Source: Bradyrhizobium sp. CCBAU 051011
Lineage (GTDB): Bacteria; Pseudomonadota; Alphaproteobacteria; Rhizobiales; Xanthobacteraceae
Direction: 5' to 3'
DNA: 64,000 nucleotides
NCBI RefSeq assembly: GCF_009930815.1
Contig: NZ_CP022222.1
Coordinates: forward strand, 8,536,501-8,600,500
Shown one piece after another: positions 9,433 to 18,754 of this stretch. The position numbers and the translations under genes were made by a program. Within the stretch, counting starts at the first letter, position 1; every line of letters begins with the position of its first letter. The notes below the pieces were generated by a model that saw only the letters and a list, made by a program, of their open reading frames with translations, had not been told where the DNA came from and ran no database searches.

Positions 9433-10695
9433 TCAAGCCAGCGCATCAGCAGAATCCCTGATGGCGGCATAGATTTGGTCAAGATCTGTCGCCGTGACGC
9501 AATAAGGCGGCATCACATAGATCGTATTGCCGAGCGGGCGCAGCAACAGATTTCGGTCTTTAAAGAAGGCCTGAAGCTTCGGTCCGATGCTAGCGAGATA
9601 GCCGGCATCGCTCGTTTGCAGATCGAGTGCTGTGATGGTGCCCGCCCGACGGACGTTTGCAAAGCGCGGGTCGGTGCGGAATGGCTCAACGGCCTGCTCT
9701 TGCATGGTGGCAACCGACGCCACGCGCTGGCGGTATTCCTGACTTTGCCAGAGATCCAGGTTAGCCTTTGCGGCGGCGCAGGCCACTGGATTAGCGGTAT
9801 ATGAACTCGAATGAAAGAAGGTACGCGTACGGTCTTTCGAATAATGCGCTTGAAAAATATCCGCGCGGCAGAGTGTTACCGCGAGCGGAAGCGCTCCTCC
9901 CGTGAGGCCCTTCGAATAGCAGGCAATATCGGGCGTCACATTGGCCTGCTCGCAGGCGAATAAGGTTCCGGTACGGCCCCAGCCCGTCATGACCTCATCG
10001 GCTATGAACAGAACCTCGGATGCTTCGCAGATTCGCTTCATCTCTTTTAGCACCCACGCTGGGTACATCAGCATTCCGCCCGCACCCAATATCAGAGGCT
10101 CCACGATAAAGGCGGCCGGAATTTCGTTTCGACAAACGGACTCGAGCGCATCAAGCGTCACCTGCTCACGACCTGCCGCGGGGAACGGGATTGAGGTAAC
10201 CTCGAATAGAAGGGGCCCGTACGCCGCGTTGAACACGCTTCTAGCACCTACCGACATCGCCCCAACCGTGTCGCCGTGATAGGAATGTTGCATCACGACA
10301 ATGCGTATTCGCTGCTTGCCGATGTTATGCCAATAACCGAGTGCCATTTTTAAAGCTACTTCCACACTGGCTGAGCCACTGTCGGAAAAGAAGACATGGT
10401 CGAGGCCACGGGGCGCGAGTTTCAAAAGTAGCGCAGCAACCTCTTCAGCTGGATCATGGGTGTAGCCGGCGAAGATCATCTGGTTGAGCTTGCCTGCCTG
10501 CTTCTGAATCGCGCGCACGATATGTGGATGACAATGACCATGGGTCACGACCCACCAAGATGAGATTGCATCTATGATACGGCGACCGTCCGCGGTGTGG
10601 AGATAAGCGCCGTCACCACGCACGATCTTGATCATCTCATCCTGAAGCGCGTGTTGCGTGAACGGATGCCAGATCGGCGACTTCGTCTTGATCAT
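9433..10695 (-). CDS. bioA: Adenosylmethionine-8-amino-7-oxononanoate aminotransferase BioA
   Basis: About 420 residues; a class III PLP aminotransferase that converts 7-keto-8-aminopelargonate to 7,8-diaminopelargonate in biotin synthesis. The start MIKTKSPIWHPFTQH carries the family's typical WHPFTQ substrate motif. The pyridoxal-phosphate lysine lies in YSKGLTGG (residue near 270), preceded by the DEVMTGWGRTG segment. I use the ATG at 10695, not the longer frame, because that ATG overlaps the bioD stop (ATGA) and fits the family N-terminus. It is the last gene of the bioB-panD-bioF-bioD-bioA run, translationally coupled to bioD. Confidence 0.95.
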   Translation of the reverse strand: MIKTKSPIWHPFTQHALQDEMIKIVRGDGAYLHTADGRRIIDAISSWWVVTHGHCHPHIVRAIQKQAGKLNQMIFAGYTHDPAEEVAALLLKLAPRGLDHVFFSDSGSASVEVALKMALGYWHNIGKQRIRIVVMQHSYHGDTVGAMSVGARSVFNAAYGPLLFEVTSIPFPAAGREQVTLDALESVCRNEIPAAFIVEPLILGAGGMLMYPAWVLKEMKRICEASEVLFIADEVMTGWGRTGTLFACEQANVTPDIACYSKGLTGGALPLAVTLCRADIFQAHYSKDRTRTFFHSSSYTANPVACAAAKANLDLWQSQEYRQRVASVATMQEQAVEPFRTDPRFANVRRAGTITALDLQTSDAGYLASIGPKLQAFFKDRNLLLRPLGNTIYVMPPYCVTATDLDQIYAAIRDSADALA

Positions 10696-11324
10696 GGTTT
10701 GAAGTCCCAAGGGAGAAACGAGTCTTTGAAGACCGCCTGCAGCGCGTTTGCCGTTAAAGGAGAAAGCCAAGGCAATCGCCCCAACCAACGCACGCGTCCG
10801 ATTTCGCAAATTGCCCTCTCAGGCTCAAAATTGCGTTCGCCAATGAATGCAATTCCGAGAATGCGGATCTGGCGCTTTCGCAGAGCTTCTATCGACAGCA
10901 GCGCGTGATTGATGGTGCCAAGTCGCGTGCTTGCGCAAAGCACGACGGGAAGCCGCCAGCGTTCGAAGACGTCGACAAAAAGTGTGCCGCCACTCAGCGG
11001 GACCATTAGCCCGCCGGCGCCCTCGATCACGAGCGGACGATCCCCGCTGTCCGGCACATGGATCGCATCTGTGTCGATGCGAACTCCGTCGACTTCGGCT
11101 GAGTAATGGGGCGAAGCGGGCGTTCGAAGCCGGTAAAGCTCCGGCACGATGCGATCGGGTGAGAGACTGCCCAGCCGCGCCACGAGCTCGCTATCGGTCT
11201 CTCCTTCAAGGCCGGCCTGAATCGGTTTCCAATAGTTCGCGCCGAGGAGATTGGCGAGCCCTGCGGAAAAGACCGATTTCCCAATCCCGGTATCTGTGCC
11301 TGTCACCACGATCCGCTGAGTCAT
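10692..11324 (-). CDS. bioD: Dethiobiotin synthetase BioD
   Basis: About 210 residues. It uses ATP and CO2 to close the ureido ring of dethiobiotin. The P-loop VTGTDTGIGKS is at residues 6-16 and the conserved EGAGGLMVPL near 105-114. The ATG at 11324 overlaps the bioF stop by four bases; the longer frame adds only five residues and is less likely. Its own stop overlaps the bioA start. It is flanked by bioF and bioA, so the pathway order is kept within one transcript. Confidence 0.94.
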   Translation of the reverse strand: MTQRIVVTGTDTGIGKSVFSAGLANLLGANYWKPIQAGLEGETDSELVARLGSLSPDRIVPELYRLRTPASPHYSAEVDGVRIDTDAIHVPDSGDRPLVIEGAGGLMVPLSGGTLFVDVFERWRLPVVLCASTRLGTINHALLSIEALRKRQIRILGIAFIGERNFEPERAICEIGRVRWLGRLPWLSPLTANALQAVFKDSFLPWDFKP

Positions 11325-12475
11325 CGCGAATCGCCCCACGTCTCTTCGACCAACGCATCAAGCATGTCGGATACATCACCTTCCCTGACGTTAAGCGTGA
11401 GTGAAATTCGCAATCGTGCCGTTCCCGCCGGCACGGTTGGCGGCCGGATTCCGCGAACGTCGAAGCCGCGCTCCTGCAGTGCAGAGGCGAGCCGCATTGT
11501 ATGGGCGTTGCCGCCAATGATGTAGGGCACGATCTGCGAGTCCGAAGGACTGCGCAGACCGCGCAAACTAATCTCCCGATGGGTGAAGGCGACCAGCTTG
11601 GCCAGACACTGCTGACGCTCAGGTTCCTCCTGCAAAATTGAGAGTGCCTCCCGCACGGCGACCGCCGTCAACGGTGGCGGTGCGGTGGCGAAGATAAACG
11701 GGCGACAACGATTGACCAAGAAGTCGCGCAGCACGCGTGTGCAAGTGACGAGCGCACCGGCAGCGCCCAACGCTTTGCCGCAGGTATGAACGACCACGAG
11801 ATTTTCGCTCCCCTCGTACGGCGCCGTGAGCCCCCGTCCCTGCCTGCCGTAAACGCCTGTGGCATGGGCCTCATCAACGATTAGGAATGCGTCGTGGCGG
11901 TCCGCGAGCGCGACCAGATCTTCAAGTGGTGCGAAATCGCCATCCATGCTGTAGAGACTTTCGGCCACGATCCAGACCCGGCCCGTTCCGCCCTTGACCC
12001 GCCAGTCACGAATTTTGTCTTCGACCGACTGGGCGTCGTTATGATCGCTTATCCGAAACTCCGCCCGGCCAGCGCGCGCGCCTTCATGAATACTCGCGTG
12101 CACAAGAGAATCGAGAACGAGCAGATCGCCCCGCTGCGGCAGCGTTGTCAGGACGGCAAAATTTGCAAGGTAGCCGCCGCTAAAGAAAAGCGCGGTTTTC
12201 GCCCCAAAGAACTGAGCTGCTTCTGCTTCGAGACTTTCGTGTTCCTCGCAATTGCCGCGCAGGAGCCGCGAGCCGCCGGCTCCAACTGGTGTGCCGGCTT
12301 CGAGCGCGGCCACGACGGCCATCTTCATACGAGGCGCGCTCGCCAGCGCAAGATAATCGTTCGAAGAAAAGTCGACGCCAGCGCGCGGCTTGAGGCAGCG
12401 CAGCCGGTCGTCTTCTTTTAAGGCATGCAGGGCCGTGGCATAATTTCTCATTTTGGCCGCATGGGTCGAGCTCAT
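11321..12475 (-). CDS. bioF: 8-amino-7-oxononanoate synthase BioF
   Basis: 384 residues, normal for this alpha-oxoamine synthase, which condenses pimeloyl-ACP (or -CoA) with alanine. Visible motifs are GAGGSRLLRG near 70, DEAHATGVYG near 208 and HTCGKALGAAG with the PLP lysine near 240. The ATG at 12475 has a good ribosome-binding site (GAAGG) just upstream. The end overlaps bioD. No bioC, bioH or bioZ is in the window, so the source of the pimeloyl unit must be elsewhere. Confidence 0.95.
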   Translation of the reverse strand: MSSTHAAKMRNYATALHALKEDDRLRCLKPRAGVDFSSNDYLALASAPRMKMAVVAALEAGTPVGAGGSRLLRGNCEEHESLEAEAAQFFGAKTALFFSGGYLANFAVLTTLPQRGDLLVLDSLVHASIHEGARAGRAEFRISDHNDAQSVEDKIRDWRVKGGTGRVWIVAESLYSMDGDFAPLEDLVALADRHDAFLIVDEAHATGVYGRQGRGLTAPYEGSENLVVVHTCGKALGAAGALVTCTRVLRDFLVNRCRPFIFATAPPPLTAVAVREALSILQEEPERQQCLAKLVAFTHREISLRGLRSPSDSQIVPYIIGGNAHTMRLASALQERGFDVRGIRPPTVPAGTARLRISLTLNVREGDVSDMLDALVEETWGDSR

Positions 12476-12555
12476 CCTTCACTCCCAGGTCGCATTTACG
12501 CGCAGAATTCCATTGGCAGCCAAGAACAAGGCTTCATCCATCGGCCTTCATGTTT

Positions 12556-12909
12556 TCAACCCGGTAAGATGCGATTTTCTTGATCAACCAGCACAACGCG
12601 TGGTCTAAAGATTTTCGCTTCCGCCTCTTCGAAGGAGGCATATGCGACGATGATGATCTTCTCTCCGGGCATCGCGACTCGAGCGGCCGCACCGTTGAGG
12701 CTTATCGTGCTAGAGCCCTTGGGCGCCTCGATCACATAGGTAGCAAAGCGCGCTCCGGTTTCGATATTATAGATTTCAACACGCTCGTTTATCAAAAATC
12801 CCGCCGCATCCAGCAGCGTACGATCGATCGATATCGAGCCGTCATAGTGCAGATCGGCTTCGGTTACCGACGCGCGATGGATTTTACCTTTCATCAAAGT
12901 AATCTGCAT
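12556..12909 (-). CDS. panD: Aspartate 1-decarboxylase PanD
   Basis: 117 residues, the usual length. PanD decarboxylates aspartate to beta-alanine for pantothenate and coenzyme A. The self-cleavage site Gly-Ser is seen in HYDGSISID at about residues 22-30, and the conserved [18 protein letters not shown] follows; the enzyme should mature to a pyruvoyl form. It sits between bioB and bioF, 54 and 80 bases from them, on the same strand, and is probably co-transcribed. Placing a pantothenate gene inside a biotin operon is unusual. Confidence 0.94.
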   Translation of the reverse strand: MQITLMKGKIHRASVTEADLHYDGSISIDRTLLDAAGFLINERVEIYNIETGARFATYVIEAPKGSSTISLNGAAARVAMPGEKIIIVAYASFEEAEAKIFRPRVVLVDQENRILPG

Positions 12910-12963
12910 TGTTCACCTAGACTGAAAATTTTGTGGGAGGTGTTCGCCGCTGGTCTGCTTTAC

Positions 12964-13959
12964 TCAGGCAAGCCCGGACGTGATACCGAGCCGGTTCAGC
13001 AAATCGGCATCCCGGTCGGATTTCGGGTTTTCGGTCGTCAACAGCACATCACCGATGAAGATTGAATTCGCGCCGGCCAAAAAACACAACGCCTGTAGTT
13101 CATCGGTCATGTATTGCCGTCCGGCGGACAACCGCACCACGCTCTTGGGCATCATGATCCGGGCCGTCGCCACCAGGCGCACCTGCGCGATCGGATCAGG
13201 GCGCTCGGCGGTGGCGTAGACCGGTACGCCCTTGACCTCGTTCCAGAGGTTGATCGGCACGCTTTCCGGATGCTTTTGGAGATTAGCGAGCAGCACGAGC
13301 ATGCCGAGTCGGTCCTCGGCACGCTCGCCCATGCCGATAATGCCGCCGCTGCACACCTTGATGCCACCCTCGCGCACGTGCGCAAGTGTATCGATGCGGT
13401 CTTGTAAGGTGCGAGTGGTGATGACTCTGCCGTAGAACTCCGGCGAGGTGTCGACATTGTGATTGTAGAAGTCGAGCCCGGCCTCAGCGAGCCGTGCGGC
13501 CTGCCCCAAGGTCAGCATGCCGAGAGTGACGCAGGTTTCCAGGCCCAGAGCCTTGACCGCGCTGACCATCTCGCAGACCTGATCGAGATCGCGGTCCTTT
13601 GGATTGCGCCAGGCGGCGGCCATGCAGAAGCGGCTCGCGCCGGCGTCCTTGGCGCGCTGCGCGGTGGCGACCACATCAGTGCGAGCCATTAGGCGGCTGG
13701 CTTTCAGGCCGGTGTCGTAATACGCGCTCTGGGCGCAGTAGCCGCAGTCTTCGGGACAGCCGCCGGTCTTGATGCTGAGTAGACTTGCGGTTTCGATGTG
13801 ATTTGGATCGAAGCTTTCGCGATGAACGCTCTGCGCCCTAAACATCAGGTCGACAAAAGGCAGGCCATAAAGTGCTTCGGCCTCGGCGCGCTCCCAGTCA
13901 CTGCGAACCGGCGCGCTGTTGCCGTTTTCGTTCCTTTGCACTCCCACGCCATGAACCAT
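12964..13959 (-). CDS. bioB: Biotin synthase BioB
   Basis: 331 residues, normal length. A radical-SAM enzyme that inserts sulfur into dethiobiotin. The iron-sulfur motif [13 protein letters not shown] (C-x3-C-x2-C) lies near residues 66-78. [12 protein letters not shown] and SGGIIGMGE segments typical of the family follow, and the conserved Arg that ligates the 2Fe-2S cluster lies in SVVRLSAGR. The ATG at 13959 has a ribosome-binding site (GGAAAG) about 10 bases upstream. First gene of the minus-strand biotin run; a BioR-like site lies about 50 bases upstream of the start, so BioR repression is likely. Confidence 0.96.
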   Translation of the reverse strand: MVHGVGVQRNENGNSAPVRSDWERAEAEALYGLPFVDLMFRAQSVHRESFDPNHIETASLLSIKTGGCPEDCGYCAQSAYYDTGLKASRLMARTDVVATAQRAKDAGASRFCMAAAWRNPKDRDLDQVCEMVSAVKALGLETCVTLGMLTLGQAARLAEAGLDFYNHNVDTSPEFYGRVITTRTLQDRIDTLAHVREGGIKVCSGGIIGMGERAEDRLGMLVLLANLQKHPESVPINLWNEVKGVPVYATAERPDPIAQVRLVATARIMMPKSVVRLSAGRQYMTDELQALCFLAGANSIFIGDVLLTTENPKSDRDADLLNRLGITSGLA

Positions 13960-14005
13960 TTAGACTTGCTTTCCTATTAGCGCTTACCGTAGATAATTAA
14001 AGATA

Positions 14006-14015
14006 TAATCTATAA
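14006..14015 (-). promoter_or_regulatory. BioR-like operator upstream of bioB
   Basis: On the minus strand it reads TTATAGATTA, one base from the published BioR consensus TTATMKATAA. The identical decamer recurs at the bioR start. It lies in an AT-rich segment at -47 to -56 from the bioB start, suiting a promoter-blocking site. Confidence 0.7.
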
Positions 14016-14254
14016 CATTTGCTCACGGCAACAGTACTTGAACATTGAGGAGATGACCTTCGGCGCAGCTTGCAGGCGTCCAGATGAGCGCTCAAGGCAA
14101 AGATGTAAAGTGGCGTTGGCGCCTAAGGACCGCGAAATAAGCCTAGATTTGGAGAAATGCCGCAAAATCAGGGCACCTAATACGACTTTGACGCCTGGCC
14201 GTTGCGCATGGCCAGGCACTCGCCTGCTTCCCGAGTGCAAACGTTTATGATAGA

Positions 14255-14264
14255 TAATCTATAA
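14255..14264 (-). promoter_or_regulatory. BioR-like operator overlapping the bioR start codon
   Basis: Same decamer as at bioB (TTATAGATTA on the minus strand), here ending on the A of the bioR ATG. It suggests autorepression. No Shine-Dalgarno sequence is visible upstream, so the bioR transcript may be leaderless. Confidence 0.65.
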
Positions 14265-14893
14265 TGACTGAGAATACGACGACCGCGGAGCGCATTGCAG
14301 AGGCAATCGGCGAGCGCATCATCAGCGGCGAGCTGCAGCCGGACGCCCCGCTCCGGCAGGACCACATCGCGCGAGAATTCAATTCCAGCCACGTCCCGGT
14401 GCGCGAGGCCTTTCGGCAACTTCAGGCCCAACATCTTGTCGTTGCCGTGCCCCGTCGCGGTGTGCGAGTTGCCCCACTTAATATCAATTCCGTGAAGGAG
14501 ATCGCCGAGATGCGCGCCGCGCTCGAAGTGGTCGCGTTGCGCAATGCGGCGCCAAAGCTCACCTCGAGCCATTTGGCACGGATCGAGCTCGCCCTGATTG
14601 AAGGTGACACCGCCCAGACCATTCAGGAGTTTGAAATGGCCAACCGCGCTTTCCACCACGCGCTGGTGGCGCCCTGCGCGATGCCGCGCCTGCTCGCGAG
14701 CCTTGACGGACTACAGCTTGCAAATTCACGACTCGTGTTCGCGATGGCGCGCAGTAGCGGCTGGCGACCGCGGTCCAATCAGGATCACCGCCTGATTTTG
14801 CAAGCCCTGCGGGCGCGCAACGTCGATCAAGCCTGTAGTCTGCTCGCGCGCCACATTCAAACCATTGAGCGCCTTGCCCTTCCCTCGTCATGA
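14264..14893 (+). CDS. bioR: GntR-family regulator, probable biotin repressor BioR
   Basis: 209 residues. The N-terminal winged helix (about 10-75) has the GntR signature PLRQDHIAREFNSSHVPVREAFRQL; the C-terminal part (about 85-205) is an all-helical FadR/FCD-type domain. BioR, known from rhizobia and Brucella, is a GntR repressor of biotin genes in alphaproteobacteria. The identification rests on divergent orientation from bioB and matching TTATAGATTA sites at both promoters. The ATG at 14264 is the only early start and lies inside the operator, with no ribosome-binding site, which hints at leaderless translation. Not proven to sense biotinyl-AMP here. Confidence 0.82.
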   Translation: MTENTTTAERIAEAIGERIISGELQPDAPLRQDHIAREFNSSHVPVREAFRQLQAQHLVVAVPRRGVRVAPLNINSVKEIAEMRAALEVVALRNAAPKLTSSHLARIELALIEGDTAQTIQEFEMANRAFHHALVAPCAMPRLLASLDGLQLANSRLVFAMARSSGWRPRSNQDHRLILQALRARNVDQACSLLARHIQTIERLALPSS

Positions 14894-15065
14894 CCGCGAA
14901 CGAGATCTGGCGAGGTCCGTTGCAAACCCCGGGCAAAGCGCAAGAGCGCCAAACCTCCGACCTTTTTGCCGCGCGACGCGGCTTGCGGGTGCGCCCCCGT
15001 TGCAGCGGGCTCGATCCCAAGATAGTAAAGCTACCTCCTTGCGACATCACTCCTTAAGGCCACCC

Positions 15066-15377
15066 ATGATTCGTCACATCGTCTTGTTCAGCGCCAAGGA
15101 TCAGGCCCATATCGAGCAAATCATCGAAGGCTTATCGGTTCTCACCACAATCCCGCATGCACGTCGGCTCGAGATTGCGCGCAATTACAAGACCGACCAG
15201 CTCGGTAACGAGATCGACGTGGTGGTGTATGGTGAGTTCGACAACGAGACGGAGCTGGCAGCGTACAAAGCGCATGATCTGTATCAGGAATCGATCAGGC
15301 GGGTACGACCCCTTCGGGAGCTACGGTTCGCGGCCGACTATAATGTATCAGCCGATGCGCGGTTCGCTCGACAGTAG
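15066..15377 (+). CDS. Dabb-domain (stress-responsive alpha-beta barrel) protein
   Basis: 103 residues forming one Dabb ferredoxin-like domain, starting MIRHIVLFSAKD and ending with the family's RELRFAADYNV strand. Dabb proteins are cytoplasmic dimers of mostly unknown function, sometimes cyclases or decarboxylating enzymes. I use the ATG at 15066, preceded at a distance by CCTTAAGG, instead of a longer frame that begins inside bioR. It lies 170 bases downstream of bioR on the same strand and may be read with it, but a link to biotin is only positional. Confidence 0.75.
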   Translation: MIRHIVLFSAKDQAHIEQIIEGLSVLTTIPHARRLEIARNYKTDQLGNEIDVVVYGEFDNETELAAYKAHDLYQESIRRVRPLRELRFAADYNVSADARFARQ

Positions 15378-15525
15378 CGATAAGCGAAGTTAATGAGCGC
15401 TTCGGGTCAACTGGCGGGGGTTAATCTGGCAATCGGTCTCAAAAGCTTGTGGGTGCCAGACGACGGTGGGATTCGCAATCGGAGCGCGTCCCACCAGCCG
15501 CCCGTTGTCGGTGACTGACAAGGCG

Positions 15526-16920
15526 ATGCACGTCCGTGAACTGCGGTGGATTGAGCCTGTCACCGCGATGCGCTGTCTCGCGCATCGACCGCACCTGACG
15601 TTTCTCGACAGCGCGGCAACGCATGAACTGCTTGGGCGCTATTCCTATCTGAGCTGCGAGCCGTTCAGCACCTATACGGTCACGGACGGACAGGCGAGTT
15701 ACAACACAGAGGCTCTCGCGGGCGAACCGTGGCGAGCGCTTCGCAGCCTGCTCGCGAGGTGCCTAGAAGAGCATCGTCCCGATCTGCCGCCATTCCAGGG
15801 CGGTGCGGCCGGCTTCTTTGCTTATGATCTGAACAGGACACTGGAGCGACTGCCCGCGCCGGCAATCTCCGGTCAGAGGTTGCCGCAATCCATCCTGCAT
15901 TTCTATGACGTGGTCATCAGCTTCGACCACCGTGACAACAGATGCTGGATCGTCTCGACCGGCTGGCCGGAGCAGGATCCCGCACGACGGCGCGAGCGTG
16001 CGCGTCGTCGGGCCGATGAGTTTGCAGCGCTGCTCGACCGCCCAAGGACGCCGCGGAATGACTTCCCCGCCACAGCGGGCGCATGGCATTCTAACTTCAG
16101 CCGTGAGGGCTATATGGCGGCGGTGCAGCGCGTCATCGACTTGATTCTGGCTGGCGACGTCTTCCAAGCGAACATTGCGCAGCGCTTCAGCGCTCGCTTA
16201 TCGAGCTCATTTGATCCGCTGGCCTTCTATTGTCGGCTACGGTCATTGAACCCGGCTCCCTTTGCAGCCCTCCTGCGGTACGGCAAGCTGACCATTGCCT
16301 CGAGCTCGCCGGAACGATTCCTCAAGCTTGATGGACGGCAAGTCGAAACGCGCCCCATCAAGGGCACGACCGCGCGCTCCGCTGATTCCAAAGACGACCG
16401 GCGCCGCGCTGAACTCCTCCTCGCGTCCGAAAAGGACCGTGCCGAGAACACGATGATCGTCGACCTCCTGCGCAACGATCTGTCACGCGTTTGCACGCCG
16501 CAGTCGGTCGAGGTTCCAGCGCTGTGTGCCCTGGAATCCTATGCCTCAGTGCATCACCTCGTGTCGACCGTGACGGGTGAACTTGCCGTAGATGAAGACG
16601 CCGTCACCTTATTGCGAGCTTGCTTTCCCGGCGGCTCCATCACCGGGGCGCCCAAGGTGCGATCGATGGAAATCATTGCAGAGATCGAGCGGGTGGCGCG
16701 AGAGGTCTATTGCGGGGCGATCGGCTTTATCGGCTTCAACGGGCACATGGATACAAATATCGCGATCCGCACGGTCACGATCGACGATGACTTGGCTCTA
16801 TTTCATGCAGGAGGCGGGATCACGGCCATGTCGGATCCAGAGGCCGAATACGAGGAGACGCTCGCCAAGGCGCAGCGCATATTTGACGCGTTTCGTGCTG
16901 ACACACCTGGTGCATCTTGA
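15526..16920 (+). CDS. pabB: Aminodeoxychorismate synthase component I PabB
   Basis: About 464 residues from the ATG at 15526 (AAGG upstream); a GTG 60 bases earlier is possible. It is a chorismate-binding enzyme: the PIKGTTAR motif near residue 280 and GGSITGAPK near 370 are intact. The Lys in PIKGT is the PabB-type residue (TrpE has Ala), and the N-terminal GGAAGFFAYDL segment also fits PabB. It would make 4-amino-4-deoxychorismate with the glutamine amidotransferase encoded next, leading to p-aminobenzoate and folate. No pabC (lyase) is adjacent. The start of pabA overlaps its stop. Confidence 0.88.
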   Translation: MHVRELRWIEPVTAMRCLAHRPHLTFLDSAATHELLGRYSYLSCEPFSTYTVTDGQASYNTEALAGEPWRALRSLLARCLEEHRPDLPPFQGGAAGFFAYDLNRTLERLPAPAISGQRLPQSILHFYDVVISFDHRDNRCWIVSTGWPEQDPARRRERARRRADEFAALLDRPRTPRNDFPATAGAWHSNFSREGYMAAVQRVIDLILAGDVFQANIAQRFSARLSSSFDPLAFYCRLRSLNPAPFAALLRYGKLTIASSSPERFLKLDGRQVETRPIKGTTARSADSKDDRRRAELLLASEKDRAENTMIVDLLRNDLSRVCTPQSVEVPALCALESYASVHHLVSTVTGELAVDEDAVTLLRACFPGGSITGAPKVRSMEIIAEIERVAREVYCGAIGFIGFNGHMDTNIAIRTVTIDDDLALFHAGGGITAMSDPEAEYEETLAKAQRIFDAFRADTPGAS

Positions 16921-17501
16921 TTGTCATCATCGACAACTACGACTCCTTTGTCTTCAACATTGCCCGCTATTTTCGCCAGCTGGGAGCCGCAACGGCAGTG
17001 ATCCGGAATGACGTCGTCAGCGTCAGCGATCTTGCCTGCCTCAAGCCGCACGCGCTGGTCCTCTCCCCCGGTCCCTGCACGCCAATGGAGGCCGGACTGT
17101 CGACAACCGTAATCCGCGAGCTGTCAGGTCATCTCCCAATTCTCGGCATCTGCCTCGGACACCAGTGTATTGGGAGCGTGTTCGGCGGACGCGTCGCGCG
17201 TGCCCGTCGTCCGATGCACGGCCGGTCCTCATACGTCACCCATGACGGCCGCGGACTGTTCAAGAACCTCCCGTCCCCACTTTGCGTTGGCCGCTACCAT
17301 TCTCTTGTTGTTGAGCTCGATGAGTCATGCGCAATGCAACTAACGGTGACAGCGCGTTCGGATGAAGGCGAGATCATGGCCCTCGCACATCGCTCTCATC
17401 CGACCTATGGCGTACAGTTCCACCCGGAATCGATACTTACCCAACAAGGGCAGGTGCTACTGATGAACTTCTTGCGACTCGCAGAGACTTGCCAATCGTG
17501 A
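16917..17501 (+). CDS. pabA: Aminodeoxychorismate synthase glutamine amidotransferase PabA
   Basis: 194 residues, a class I amidotransferase supplying ammonia to PabB. The catalytic Cys is in GICLGHQ (near 81) and the His-Glu pair in FHPES (near 173); the oxyanion segment SPGPCTP is near 51. It starts with TTG, overlapping the pabB stop (TTGA), so the two are translationally coupled. The domain also serves anthranilate synthases, but pairing with a PabB-type partner favours folate synthesis. Confidence 0.88.
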   Translation: MIVIIDNYDSFVFNIARYFRQLGAATAVIRNDVVSVSDLACLKPHALVLSPGPCTPMEAGLSTTVIRELSGHLPILGICLGHQCIGSVFGGRVARARRPMHGRSSYVTHDGRGLFKNLPSPLCVGRYHSLVVELDESCAMQLTVTARSDEGEIMALAHRSHPTYGVQFHPESILTQQGQVLLMNFLRLAETCQS

Positions 17502-18329
17502 GGATATCGGAGAGCGTGTCGCACACTTGCCAGCTCAACGCACGGAAGCGAATCGTCACCTTCTACGAGACTGATAGATACTAAGCAGATCGCTTAGGGC
17601 AGGGAATGGCAGCAAGTTAAATCAACGTGAAATCGGCGCCGCGATCACCCGACGAAGCTTTGGCGGGCACTAAGCAGCGGTTCCGCCTTGAGCCAAATGC
17701 GCCCTTGCGCGGGTGTTACGGACGTTGGTGCCCAGTGGCCCGCGGCCCGGCGTCGGGTCGCGCAACCCCGCCACGTCGCAGGGCGACGGACGATAAGATG
17801 TTAATCATAGTCTTGGTCTCCGACTGTTAACGTCGCAGCGAAAAGTGCGTGTGCCGTTCTAAGCCCCCCCAGCAAACGGCCTAGCCTACCCCCGAGCTCG
17901 CGGCCTCTCTTCATAGCGGCGTGGAAGTGGTCGGTTTGGCGCCAGGTCCGCTCGCCGCGACCGCAAGGGCCGACGGTCTGAGACCATTCGAACCAAGCAG
18001 ATTGAAATGGCAGAAAGATGCAGCTTGCCAACGTACCGCTGTTTTGAGGACGTGGCTACATCCTTCTGTATTATGAAGTGCCAAGATCTGCGACGGGACC
18101 GCTCGTTCCGAAAAATGAGCTAAACCTACCTACGTGTGCGACACCACCATCTTTCATCAGGGGCACGCGCCAAGGGTGTTATCGCGCCTCATTGCTATGA
18201 ACACTACGGACCAATGCGGATCGAGCAAGAGACAGTTCGGGCCCTTCGAAATCAGGCAACCTAGTCGTTGGTCCGGACGCTGGTGGAACACGCGGTCCGT
18301 TTGGTCGTGCAGTCCGGTCTAACTCGCTA
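17502..18329. other. Gene-poor stretch, no gene recognised
   Basis: About 830 bases between pabA and the lactonase remnant. Open frames are short and unconvincing; I see no clear hairpin or domain. Confidence 0.45.
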
Positions 18330-18754
18330 AAGTAGATGGGGCCGGTGGAGGCGATATACAGGCCATTGCAGCCCATGAACGACTCGGAATTCGGTGACCG
18401 AGTAACGTATGGATTGTGCCGCGACCAGCATAAGCTCCACGAGCCCATTCATGCAGTTGGCGACCAGAATGCGGCCATCAGCGCAATTCAACCGTTCGGC
18501 CAACCTCAATTCGATGGTCAAGGACCAGAAGCCATCGGGTGCAATCCTGAAGATGCGGCTGAAGGGAATATTGACCAGATAAAGATTTCCAGACGCATCG
18601 AACGACGGCCCCTCGATGAAGCAGTCAGCCGGGGCTTGCGTACACGGTTTGCGTCCGTCCAATCGGAGCGGACTCCGGGCCGGCGAAATTTGGCGTGCAC
18701 GGCCGAAAAGACGCGCATTTGGATGAGCTGCGGCAGTCCCTCAAGGTACATCAT
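18330..18754 (-). pseudogene. Broken SMP-30/gluconolactonase-family gene
   Basis: Two minus-strand frames together give the start of an SMP-30-like beta-propeller lactonase: first MMYLEGLPQLIQ...VFSAVHAKFRRP, then in another frame CFIEGPSFDASGNLYLVNIPFSRIFRI followed by DGRILVANCMNGLVEL. The frames change near 18,620. The gene is cut off after about 140 residues, while family members run to about 300. The start codon overlaps the stop of the upstream citrate-synthase-like gene (ATGA), so it was once a coupled operon member, probably hydrolysing a lactone or ester. Confidence 0.7.

Noticed and set aside
16917..17501. Anthranilate synthase component II (TrpG) instead of PabA
   Set aside because: The partner has the PIKGT lysine of PabB rather than the TrpE form, and no other trp gene is near.
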